Assembly: GCA_029255685.2 (NCBI GenBank)
Contig: CM055320.2
Span: 15,209,111-15,273,110, forward strand
DNA from: Silene conica
Taxonomy: Eukaryota > Streptophyta > Magnoliopsida > Caryophyllales > Caryophyllaceae
Length of the DNA stretch: 64,000 nucleotides
Direction: 5' to 3'
This document shows, in pieces, positions 33,796-44,043 of this stretch. The notes below the pieces were generated by a model. The model worked only from the letters and a program-made list of their open reading frames with translations. It had not been told where the DNA came from and did no database searches. The position numbers and the translations under genes are program-made. Position 1 is the first letter of the stretch. Every line of letters begins with the position of its first letter.

Positions 33796-35338
33796 TGATG
33801 AGCCCAAATTCGGTCATTATTTTCCCTTGTTTTCCTTTTATTTCGATCCCGTTTCACCCCCGTTTGGCACGATTTCGTCCCTTTTTATACCTGATATCTC
33901 TTTTGTTTATGTTTGGATGCCATGTTGTAGGACTTGACGCGGGAATGAAGAAACGGGAACAAAACGTGGTGAAATCAAGACAAAATGGGAGAAAAAGAGG
34001 TTGAAATGGCATAGTGGGGTCCTCAGCCGGTCCGCCGGCTGGGAACCCCTTCACCTATCAATTGAAGAATTATTGCAGATTATGGATTTTGGATCCCCAG
34101 CCGGTGCCCGACCGGCGGCCGGCTGACCGGCTGGGACCCCCTCCTCCTTGCCATTATTCTTTTCAAGTCAGACCATCGAGAATGCATCCCCAGCCGGTGG
34201 CCAACCGGCAGCCGGTCCACCGGCTGGCAGGACCTGGGCATTGTGAAGAAAAGGAAAAGATTGCAGAAGTCCATATTTGGACCCTCAGCGGGTCCCTGAC
34301 CGGCAGCCGGTCGACCGGCTGAGAGTCGCTTTTCAGAATTTCGCGCACTATATAAACCCGCAGTTAGTCTATTATTTGATACGTTACTTTTTATGCAATT
34401 TTAGGGTTTGCTACTGTTTTATTAGTTCATACTTAGTCACAAAAACTCTCTAAAAATATTTTAATCATTCTTAAATCTTAGTTTAATCCTTTGATTCTTG
34501 TTAATCTCTCTTTAGTAATCTTCTTTAGTAATCTTCTTGGGCATTGTTAGAGGATTTATTGGGTTGTATTTTGAAGGGTTTGAAAGAATTCTTCAACTTG
34601 TTATCCAAGTTACTTCTTTTTCCTTTGTTGTTGGTATAATCTTCCTAATCCCTACTTAGTTATTACATTTGTTTAAGTTTCTTTTGTTCATTTGCTTGTT
34701 TCTATTATAATCCATCATGTTTACCATTTACCCATCTATTGTTCACATGTTTTCCTTAATCATGAGTGAGTAGTCCTTTTGCTAGGGTTAGGGGTGCACT
34801 TGGGTAGTTGGTGTTGATGTTTATTGTTTAGGGTTAGGATTTGGAATTCATCTTTGTTAGGTTTTCATTGTAGATGTTTGATGAAATGCCTCAACGACGG
34901 TTGGGCATGATTCTTATTGTTGTTTGTCTTAGACGATAGTCTAGGGCTCTCATTGGTATGTGTGCATGTTAAATTGACCGTGTTTGTAGCGAGAGCTAGG
35001 ATATGGTTTGATTTTAGGTGAGTCAAATCGATAGATGAGACGGACCTAGACCTAACATAGATGAGACCACCTACCCTTTGCATGTTTGACATCGACTACC
35101 CTAGTAACCCCCGACACCCTAGTTGCTTTAATCATCAATTTCATCTCAATTTATTTTCTTTAGTTGTTCTTTAGTCGTTAATCAATCTCAAACTTATTAC
35201 CCCGACTCGAGTTATAATTAGAACATAACTATATAACTTCCCCACCATCTTCGTGTTCGACAACCCTATTATACTACTAATTTGGGTTTTATAAATGTGT
35301 TTGATCGTGAGAACCGACGACTTAAATATCGCGCATCA
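33796..35338 (+). repeat. Element D 3' LTR
   Basis: 1,543 bp, TGATGAG...CGCATCA. Four hairpin units (34017-34326) precede a TATA box at 34349-34356. Compared with the 5' LTR it lacks 45 bp of 15-bp hairpin repeats and a few bases near 34872, with scattered substitutions. Confidence 0.93.
34017..34326. repeat. GC-rich hairpin array in D 3' LTR
   Basis: Units start at about 34017, 34093, 34187 and 34279. The first is the unexpanded form of its 5' LTR counterpart. Confidence 0.85.
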
Positions 35339-35357
35339 ATGCTCTGATACGACCAAC
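35339..35357 (-). promoter_or_regulatory. Element B primer-binding site, altered and interrupted
   Basis: In minus orientation this reads ...GTCGTATCAGAGCAT, the tRNA-iMet-type site with three extra bases (GAC on the plus strand) compared with TTGGTATCAGAGC in element C. Its distal end is the ATGCT duplicated by element D (also 19357-19361), so D inserted at the primer site. Confidence 0.75.
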
Positions 35358-38280
35358 TGTAAAACACCTCGCGAAAGCGGAAATCGAAAACATACAAAGT
35401 ACTAAAAATGCAGCGGAATGTAAAACTTTTTAACAAACTAAACATGCGAGGTGCTTTAGCAATTTAAACATGCAAAAGATAAAAACATAAGTAAGTATAT
35501 ATAAGTACTATACAAAAGCAGCCCGGGATAGCATATCTCTACAGGCACAAAATACTAAAACCATACAACTAAGGTCTAGCTAACGATTGGGTACAAATCA
35601 TGACGATGAAGGATCATTGCTCGCTAGCCTCAACGTAACCCCCTGCAAACAGCCTCATGTACCTACACACATACAACATGTGCGCCACAGTTAGTGGGGA
35701 GTGACTAGAGCTCTCATAGCCACCTATTGTCATACAACACCGAACATATATATACAAGTATTATACTCCAACATAAACAATCATGTGAAGCATATATTTC
35801 ATCATCTCAAACTCCTATCATCATGCAAATACTATGCAAAGGCTCTCAACCAACTTCGGAAACTATTTGGAAGGAGAGCCGGTTTCCCTTCCGATTGCCC
35901 GGTCGGGGGGTCTTTCAGTCCAAACCATTTACGTAACCAATTAAAGAGTCATCCAATGCCTTGGATGAACAATACTATAATCAATACTCTATACTCATCA
36001 ATATCAACAATCACATCTGACACTGTACTCTATCTAAGCAAGCAGATGAAAAACAGCAAGTATAAAGGTTCAGCGGTCAACTTAAGACATAACCTAGATA
36101 CTACTTCACTTTCACAAACAAGGACTCAGAGGCCAACTTAAGGCATAGACCTTGATAACAAATATTCAACAAGTATAAAGGTTCAAAGGCGACATCTTAA
36201 CGCATAACCTAGATACCCAACATTCAGCAATATCAAACCATGACCCCAAACCCAGGCATGGAAGGATACAAATACACACTACATGGGAAACTCATATGAC
36301 GACTCCATTATACAACAACATCATGTCTACTTAGCCTCAACCAATACAATCGCTCGGTAGGACGATCGAAACGATCTACAGTCCTAGTCTAAATCTGGCC
36401 AGACTCTCAAGGTATAAACCTTCCTCGATTCGACAAGTATCCCCAAACCTAAGATACTCCCGACTCAAAGCGAACTATCTGAAACCTGATTTTCGAGGTG
36501 TAATCCTTCCTCAATCATACCAAGACATAATACAATCTTGGTGAGACAAAAGTCATATAACAGCTCATAGTATACATCCACATGCATAAATACACCTCAA
36601 AATACAAAGGCATACAAAAACTGTGACCTAATCCAAATCACAGTTCCACAAAAACACACCTCAAAATACAAAGGTGAACTAAAACTGTAACTTAATCCAA
36701 ATCACAGTTCCACAACCACAATTCATACCAAAACTGTGACCTAATCCAAATCACAGCTCCCTAACTCCATTACTGAACTTACTCAATTCTTAACCAACAT
36801 GCACGCGACGAATATTCAAACCAACACTTAATTGACCCCGGGAATTAAGCCGAGGGAGAGTCGGTTTCCCTTTCGGTTGCCCGACCGGGGGTTCTCTACC
36901 CTCACTCTATTCCCGAACCCAATATATTGCCGCCCGAACCTCGGGGACTTCAAACATGTACACTACGGAAAAAGAATCAATGCAATCCGACTTGAAAATC
37001 GAAAGATATGAAGCAAACAATGCGATCAGGGGCTCTCAGCCGGTTGGCCATAGGCGGCCGGTCAACCGGCTGAGAGTCCTTTACTCTCAGGCTGACAACA
37101 CACAAAAACAACATAAAAGGTCTCCCAGCCGGCCGGCCGGCTGCCGGTCCACCGGCTGGGGACCCCTTTTCCTTTTCTCGCAAACAACATACAAGAATCC
37201 ACAAATGGGACTCCCAGCCGGCCGGCCGGCTGCCGGTCCACCGGCTGGGGACCCGTCCCAACTTTTTTTGCAAAAATCTCATCAACCTAAATGGGACTCT
37301 GAGTCGGTTGGTCGGCCGCCGGTCGGTCGATCGGCTCAGAGCCTCTGATCGCGTTTTCAGCCTGTTCGACATACAAAATCAATCCTAAACCTTTACCAAT
37401 CCGTCTTAAGCATGATTTTACGCAACAACACAACATTTCCCACATGTATACAACATCAATTATACATAAGAACATGAATACAAACATCCAATTCAAGAGT
37501 TAACAAGAAAATCCCAAATTAACCGGTCTTAACATGTATACTCCTAAATTCACTTCCTCGTCCAATTCTTCCTCAAATCTTCACCAAAATCAGTTTATAT
37601 AGCATCATAAGAACATTAAGAACTCAAGACTAAACTAACATTCATCAAACACAACCAAAATCACATAAAGTGCTAATTTAGACAAAAGGCCGAGTTTCTC
37701 ATTATCGTCACCTTTACTCCGCGAATGCACCGGGTTCTTCTTCAATGATCACGAGCTCTTCCTCCGGGTTACTACAAGCACCACCTAAAAGCATCAAAAC
37801 ACCCATTAGGAGGCTAATTTCGTGATTAGGGCAAAACAGTCCCGAAATGAAGTTTCACGAAATTGAAAATGAAAGTGATGGAAAGATCATAAATCTCGCG
37901 AGGATTCCGAATATGTAACTTTTACCTCGATACGAGTTTGGGAAGGCCTTGAGATGACGATTCTAAGCTTGAAAATAAGATGAAAATGGAGTTTGGTGTT
38001 TAACAGTGAAATGAAATGAGGTTGGAGGGTTTTGTGTCGATGGAAGGCCTTTTTAAGGGTTTTAAGTTGTCCTTTTAAAAGCTTGAGTTGGGTTACTTTA
38101 TTCAAGTGAAACGGAAATGTGAGACGGGTTGATGTTACATAAACAAGGCATCTCAAGATTAAATGATTTTTAAGACGAAACTTAACGGAAATCTTAAAAA
38201 TATAAATTACGATTATTATTAAATTCCGGAAATTACTTTATTTTAATAAAATATTCCCTACGAAAATACGGGATGTTACA
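35358..38280 (-). repeat. Element B 5' LTR (right copy)
   Basis: 2,923 bp. It keeps the full U3 end (TGTAACATCCCG sense) missing from the left copy and has the unrearranged hairpin array. It carries the same second GC motif twice, at about 35876-35912 and 36852-36892. Confidence 0.88.
37030..37346. repeat. GC-rich hairpin array in element B right LTR
   Basis: Four units start at about 37030, 37119, 37207 and 37293, spaced 86-89 bp, with unrelated spacers of about 38 bp. This is the ancestral arrangement relative to the rearranged left LTR. Confidence 0.88.
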
Positions 38281-39390
38281 GCCTGCATCACCGCGTTAAC
38301 TAATTCGTCAACTGATTTGGCAGTCTCTTTTGATTGTAATGATTGTAAAGCTCTAAAAAAACCCTAGGTCGTTGCAGTTCAAATCTGTTGAGTTTGGTGG
38401 TTGAAATGTTAACTCAATTTTGATCTCATCCGTGTTTGCGACAGCTAAGAAATCTGGGTCGGTGTTGTTGATATGAGGTCTTGCGTTATCTTGTTGAATG
38501 AATATATGCTTGCTGAGACATTCTGGGCACTTTGTCTTGATTGCAGGAATAATTTGTTTTATTATGCATTGTTTTGTTACTTGCTTTGTTATTGAGTCGA
38601 TTGTCTTTGTTTCTAAAGTCCCCCTTGGCCTATTTCTGCTTGATCTGACTGCTGGTAGTTGTCGTGTAAACGGAAATATTCCTATTTTCCCGTTGAATAA
38701 TAACTCCTCATTCTTCGAATACACTGGTCTGCTCACTGCACACATGAACATTACTTTCGTAATGTACCTCTTAGACTGGCATCTCCTATATGGCGGCTCC
38801 TCCCCTTCGACAATGTAAATTTTGTGACCGTTATAGGTAATGTAAAACCACTTTTCATCCATATGGATGACGTTACTCATTTCTGCAAATTTGATTTTGG
38901 TTGTTGGGATTGCATTTAAATCAATAAAATCCTGAACAGCTTGTTCGACAATAAGACAGTTTAATGCATGCTTTAGTCTGTTTACCTTATTTGCGTCTGT
39001 GAGTTGAGGATGTAATGGGCTTGAATGGGGTTTTAGCAAGCCTTCGCATACCTATTTATGAACAGTGCCCACTGAAACTCCCGTGTTTTCCGACACTCTT
39101 TTCATTGTATCACGTTTCCCCATATCTAGTGCCTTTATAAATTCCAGATCAGGTAAAACTCTTCTTTTGTTTGTGTTCCCAACTCTACCGCTTTTCACGT
39201 TTAGTATTTCACCCGGGTTTCTTGTGATATTTGCCCTTCACCAAATTCCTGAAACTGTTCTTTATTTTATTCTGAACAGTGTAGCGGTTGCATTGGTTAA
39301 CCCGCGAGTCAGCTTCCCGCCCTGCGACTTACTCAGCAGATGGAACGCAACTTCGTGCCTGCCAGCTTCTGAGAGACATTTTCCAACCAT
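38281..39390 (-). pseudogene. Mariner-like transposase, N-terminal and catalytic part (element A)
   Basis: Starts at the ATG at 39388-39390 (MVGKCLSEAGRHEV). The N-terminal helix-turn-helix DNA-binding part (GGKLTRG, NTGVSVGTVHK) contains in-frame stops. The DDE catalytic domain follows, with HMDEKWFY, FIQQDNARPHI and PPNSTDLNCNDLGFF, the plant DD39D mariner signature. A one-base shift occurs just after GFF, and the frame then runs (ALQSLQSKETAKSVDELV) to the element B insertion at 38281. The rest is at 4383-4616. Transposases of this family cut and paste at TA sites. This copy is dead, although the three catalytic acidic residues remain. Confidence 0.88.
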
Positions 39391-39792
39391 TGCATAAATT
39401 ATTTTTACTATGCTTTCTGTATTTTTTCTGATGGACTTTGTAATTTATTTGGGAGTTTTTGGGTTTGTAATCCTAAATTATGTTGTTGTAGTCTTTATTT
39501 TGGGTTTTTATAGCATGATATTGGCACTAGAATGCCTAGCCATCTGGCTGATTAGACATGTTTTGGTGGGAAAAAACCATAAAACCAAGTGTTTCCTTGG
39601 AGGTTTCAAACAGTTAAATATTTTGGTGGGAAAGTTATCTCATTTTTTACCCCTAATGATATCTGCTTTTTCATATCCCAAATTACCAAGTTAAAACACT
39701 TAGAAAAGTCCCCTAATAAAGCAGAAATCCCTGCCACAACAAGTACTTTTATTATTTTTTTATCAATGCGTTAAAACCCGTGCATAAAGCAA

Positions 39793-39821
39793 ATGTGTAA
39801 TGTGGATATGAATGGAGGGAG
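39793..39821 (-). repeat. Right terminal inverted repeat of element A
   Basis: Inverted partner of 898-926 with one mismatch, followed by TA at 39822-39823. It lies upstream of the minus-strand transposase start, as expected for a mariner 5' end. Confidence 0.88.
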
Positions 39822-40673
39822 TATAATGTTAAATACTTAAGCACTTTAATTTATTAGGTCCACAAATTTTTAATTAAGGCATGATATTCATTTTAAATTT
39901 AAGAAGAGTCAAGTAATATGGAAAGGATAAAAACATAATGCATAAGGAAAAATAACAAATTTGTCTTATATCTCCAAGTGAGACTATTTTTGACCCATTT
40001 TAATGTTAAGACAAAGACAAACTGAGTTAAAAATTGAATAAAGTTAATAACCTTAAATAGTAACTATATAAATATTAAAGAATAATGTTCTAATTCTACT
40101 AGCAAATATGTAAATAAGCAATTATTTTCTAACTCATTTCATATTTTCATATTTAATAAAAATATTGAATAAATTTAATAACCGTATATAGTAAGTATAC
40201 AAATATTAAATAATAATATTGTTTAAAATCTAATAAGAAATTTATAAATAATCATTATTTTCTAATTCGAACAGAAAACTTAATTTATTATTTTCTTATT
40301 TCCTTATTCTAATAGGAAAATTATAAATAAATTATTATTTAATCAACTATTTTCTAATTTTCTAATTTTAATAGAACAAATGAAAATAATTTATTATTTT
40401 CTTATTTTCGAATTATAATAAAAAATTATAAATAAATTATTATTTATAAATATAGTGTTTCGTAATAGTTGAATACTAACACGTCGCTCGAAAAAAACTT
40501 GCTTTAATTATATATATTGACTAGATTTAATGCCAGAAGATGGGCTCTGAATCATACTCTTTTGTAGTCATTTAGTTCAATCTAGGAATCTATAGTAATC
40601 ACAATTTGTTCCCAGGAGATGGGCTCTGAATAATTTTTTTTGTGAGATTTCACCTATAGTAAGAACCAACCTA
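39822..40673. other. AT-rich spacer
   Basis: No gene seen. Diverged TTATTTTCTAATT...AAATTATTATT units recur between 40080 and 40460. AGATGGGCTCTGAAT occurs twice, about 80 bp apart (about 40538 and 40617). Confidence 0.5.
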
Positions 40674-41845
40674 CTATACGTCGTCGACAAATTACTAATT
40701 ATCGTCGACACTTTTTAATGAAATTCCTAAACTACCCCTCCCATCCGCTTCTTTGATTTTTTTTTTTGTTTTGTTCTTATTTTGATAGATTAGAAACGGA
40801 ATTAGGATAAATGCCTTAATTTTTGACGGAATTAGGATAGAATCGTTGTTTGAATGTCGGAATTTTATTAATGTAATTCGTTTAAGATATGTTTCTTACC
40901 CGGATTTGAACCGTATTCGCGAAAAACGAAAAAAAAAAATATGGGACAAAGATCATTTTCGTCTAGACCTAGGTCTGGACGAAAATGATCTTTGTCTGGA
41001 CCTAGGTCTGGACGAAAATGATTTTCGTCTGGACAGTTTCTAATTTTTTTTTTTTTTCAAAATTTCAAATCGGTTTCGGAAATCTAACGCTAATCCGTTC
41101 TACTATATTACAAAATAAAAATCATAAATTTGAATCAAATTTAAATCGTAAACTAATCTCGTTATTGTCACTCATCGTTGAAAACCGTTGTTCGAATCGC
41201 TCGTTGAAATCGTTGATCGAATCGCTCATTGAAATCGTTGTGCCTTAATTTTTGACGGAATTAGGATAGAATCGTTGTTTGAATGTCAAAATTTTATTAA
41301 TGTACTTCGTTTAAGATATGTTTCTTACCCGGCTTTGAACCGTATTCGCGAAAAACGAAAATAAAATAAAATAAAATAAAATATGGGACAAAGATCATTT
41401 TCGTCCGGACCGATCTTCGTCTGGACGAAAATGATCTTCGTCTGGACGAAAATGATCTTCGTCTGGGCAGTTTCTAATTTTTTTTTTCCAAAATTTCAAA
41501 TCGGCTTCGGAAATCTAACGCTAATCCGTTCTACTATATTACAAACTAAAAATCATAAATTTGAATCAGATTTAAATCGTAAACTAATCTCGTTATTGTC
41601 ACTCATCGTTGAAAACCGTTGTTCGAATCGCTCGTTGAAATCGTTGAATTACCGTTGATCGAATCGCTCGTTGAAATCGTTGAAATCCGTTGATCGAATC
41701 GCACTAAACCGTATTTAATTTTTTGTGAGAAAACCAATAATTTTTTTTGATGAATTTTAGTCCGAATTTGCTAATTGTCAAAAGGGTTGAAGGTAGTTCA
41801 TGTAAAAGTGTCGACGATAATTTGTAATTTGTCGACGACGTATAG
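40674..41845. mobile_element. Inverted-repeat element with 42-bp ends
   Basis: 40674-40715 and 41804-41845 are inverted copies with a single mismatch (CTATACGTCGTCGAC...GTCGACACTTTT). No transposase is present, and no direct target duplication was found immediately outside. The inside is an approximately 429-bp tandem duplication (40812-41240 and 41241-about 41660) containing short GTCTGGACGAAAATGAT and GAATCGCTCGTTGAAATCGTTG repeats. It may be a MITE or foldback-like element; the superfamily is unassigned. Confidence 0.7.
40812..41660 (+). repeat. Tandem duplication, about 429-bp period
   Basis: TGCCTTAATTTTTGACGG begins both units (40812 and 41241), followed by parallel sequence with small indels and a differing number of GGACGAAAATGATC units. 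Frames in both copies translate similarly only because the DNA is duplicated. Confidence 0.85.
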
Positions 41846-42486
41846 CATGCCCGAATAAGAATTGGGGAAACAAAGTTAGTAATTTTGAATTCACAAATTC
41901 TCATTTAAGATGGGTATACAGATCTTAAATTTGTGAAGGATTAAATATCACACATAAATGGACGTGACAATGGGTCAACCAGTATGGGTTTGGGACAAGT
42001 CATTCTGCGTCGGGTAATTTTGATTCTGCAGGGTTCGAGTCGGGCCATTCCGGGTTTGGGTCATTTTTCAGGTAATCTGTTATCAAATTATTTGTGGATA
42101 ATAATCATTTTACAACAATAATAATTGGGCCAGATTATATTAGGTCAAGTCAATTCAGGTAGGGTACAGTTCGAGCGTTGGACGGGTTAATTTTACCTTG
42201 ACTACATAAGACAAAAACAAAATGTATTAAAATGAACAAAGGGCTTCTCTCATATTTGCGATGCGAGTGTGTGTTATTTAACCAGTTTTACTATTAAGCC
42301 AGTTTATTATTAAGGTAAATTCTTATTTCAGACGGACTGTTTTCCCGTTTGAAATAAGACGGACAAATTGTAGCGCTATTTTACAAGAAAATGTTACCGT
42401 TTTTTGATAAAATGTTACCATCATTTTCAGTGTAAAGAGTGACGAATTTGCGATATAACATTTTGTTATTAAATGGTTACATTTTA
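41846..42486. other. AT-rich spacer without gene
   Basis: No coding frame or RNA recognised. The part near 41960-42060 has GGGTTTGGG/GTCGGG-type motifs typical of old plant repeats. Confidence 0.45.
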
Positions 42487-43428
42487 GAGAAAATTGTTGA
42501 TTACATCCTTGTAAAAACCACCTTTTGAAACTTACAGCCTTATTAAAATTGTTTTGAAACTTACAGACATAATATTAGTTCTGATCAAAATTTACAGTCA
42601 AAACATTACCTCCGACGGAAAACTAATGCCAAATTGGATTTTCGTGACTTAAATTGATTTTTTAAGACTAAAATACCCTTACCCACCTTCACCCCTTATA
42701 TTCTCTATTCTCTTCAACGTTCGTCTCTAAATCAGAATACCCTTACCCACTTCCATATTTCCATTTCTTCAACAAATTTTCTCTTTTCATAATCTTCATT
42801 TCTAACTCTTTATTTGTTCAACAAATTCTCTAATTCACCATTTTTCTTCAAATTCTATCCTAATTCTACATTGGAGTATGTCTATTTTCTCTTAAAATTG
42901 ACCTCATAAATTATCCCCAAATTCAAAATAATTAGGGTTCTTCAATTTTAGCAATATGTGTTCAAATTGGTTTGAGAAATAGTTCTTCCCCTTGTAGCTC
43001 AGGATTCTGTTTTGGAAGGAGACGCTTATGCTATTGTAGATAAATTGAAGATAAATTTAAGAGAAAATAATGTAAAAATACTTACCCTTTGGCTTAGAAC
43101 CATCAATGAGGGCACGATTCTTCTGCTCATGGTGTAATACAAAAAGAAAATTAGGGTAAGATTTAGGGAAATTTGTTGGAAGGGAAAGAAGAGAGGGTTT
43201 TGGGGGTAAATTGAGAAGGTAAATGAAAGGTCAATGAAATGTTAACAATAATAGACAATAATATAGATAAGAGCATATCGGTCATTTTTTGACAAAATTG
43301 ACCGGAAACATGTTTTTGACGCAATTTTCAAAGAAAACTAATATTATGGCTGTAAGTTTCAAAAAAAATTTAATAAGGCTGTAATTTCAAAATGTGGTTT
43401 TTATAAGGCTGTAATCAACAATTTTCTC
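42487..43428. mobile_element. Mutator-type miniature element with 9-bp target duplication
   Basis: The ends are long imperfect inverted repeats of about 95 bp starting GAGAAAATTGTTGATTACA. Flanking TACATTTTA occurs at 42478-42486 and 43429-43437, a 9-bp duplication as made by Mutator-like elements. The 942-bp interior has no transposase. On the minus strand near 43130-43090 a short run reads like an exon end (NRALIDGSKPK in frame) followed by GGTAAGT, so a captured gene piece is possible. Confidence 0.85.
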
Positions 43429-43674
43429 TACATTTTATTAAAAAAGATGGTGACATTTAATCCGTGTCATTTTGGTCGGTCTGCATGAATTTATGTATCA
43501 CAAATTCTCATTTGTGACGGTATATTCGTTTCAAGCTTACGACGGGTCAAGTAAGATCCATATAGGAGGGTAAGACAAAAATAAAATACCTCGATAATAG
43601 CAAACTGTTTTGTTTTATCTATAATTAGCATTTGACCGTCACGAACTTGTGACGGATATACAAGAGAGACTTGT

Positions 43675-43750
43675 TGATGTATTATTGAAACGGATATCGG
43701 TATAACTGGTTGTGATGTATTATTGAAACGGATATCGGTATAACTGGTTG
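43675..43750 (+). repeat. 38-bp perfect tandem duplication upstream of CIPK gene
   Basis: 43675-43712 is repeated at 43713-43750 (starting TGATGTATTATTGAAACGG). It lies about 300 bp upstream of the CIPK start codon. Confidence 0.9.
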
Positions 43751-44043
43751 CCGGTTGGAATAAACATTTCGAAATATTGTGCATTCTGCTGACTTGCTGA
43801 GTGCTGACGGAGGAATAAACTCGGGATTAATGTAAGAAAATCATCCACTTTGTTTTTTGTGGGTAAAATTTCAGGGGAAAAAGTTTACAACAATCACAGT
43901 GTCGTCAAACTTTTCATTTTATTTTTAAATTTGAAAAGTGTCAACTAAAAATCCCTAATTTTCTCCCCAAATTGAATTCAATTTTCCGGCAATTCAATCA
44001 AAATTCGTACTGGTTACGGCTTGAAAGAGGAGAGAGAGAGAGA

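Larger units (their letters stand above)
19362..35338 (+). mobile_element. Element D: Athila-like Gypsy LTR retrotransposon lacking polymerase
   Basis: LTRs at 19362-20959 and 33796-35338, both TGATGAG...CGCATCA, are flanked by ATGCT at 19357-19361 and 35339-35343. The primer site TGGCGCCGTTGCCGGGGA, the gag-protease frame, an ATHILA-type ORF and an AAGTGTGGGGAATTC polypurine tract identify the Athila group. No reverse transcriptase, RNase H or integrase is found; where it should be, a hairpin-rich spacer (24386-25352) lies between gag-protease and the later ORF. It inserted into element B's primer-binding site and later received element E. It is non-autonomous in this copy. Confidence 0.9.
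4617..38280 (-). mobile_element. Element B: minus-strand gag-only Gypsy-type LTR retrotransposon (TR-GAG type)
   Basis: Two long terminal repeats in minus orientation (4617-7729 and 35358-38280) bound an internal region with a PBS-like site, gag and a polypurine tract, interrupted by elements C and D. Flanking 5-mers are GTCTG and GCCTG, a target duplication with one substitution. Without C and D the internal region is about 2.8 kb and shows gag only, with no protease, reverse transcriptase, RNase H or integrase. This matches the plant class called TR-GAG, which must borrow polymerase from an autonomous Gypsy relative. LTR termini, gag and the 3' non-coding segment are homologous to element C. 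The LTRs differ by indels, an inverted duplication and substitutions, so this is older than C. Confidence 0.85.
898..39821 (-). mobile_element. Element A: mariner-like DNA transposon hosting nested retrotransposons
   Basis: The ends are inverted copies of each other: 29 bp at 898-926 and 39793-39821 match with one mismatch, and each is followed outward by TA (896-897 and 39822-39823), the mariner/Tc1 target duplication. The terminal CTCCCTCCATTC resembles plant Stowaway/mariner ends. Removing the retroelement stack (4617-38280, plus one target-duplication copy) leaves about 5.3 kb. A minus-strand transposase pseudogene with the plant mariner DD39D signature lies inside and is cut in two by element B. 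The element is inactive because the transposase has stops and a frameshift. The long region distal to the transposase (898-4382) holds tandem repeats and a plus-strand coding-like stretch that I cannot assign. Confidence 0.88.

Noticed and set aside
40846..41658. Two similar small proteins in the 42-bp inverted-repeat element
   Set aside because: Similarity follows from the 429-bp DNA duplication; the frames are low-complexity and differ in start and end.
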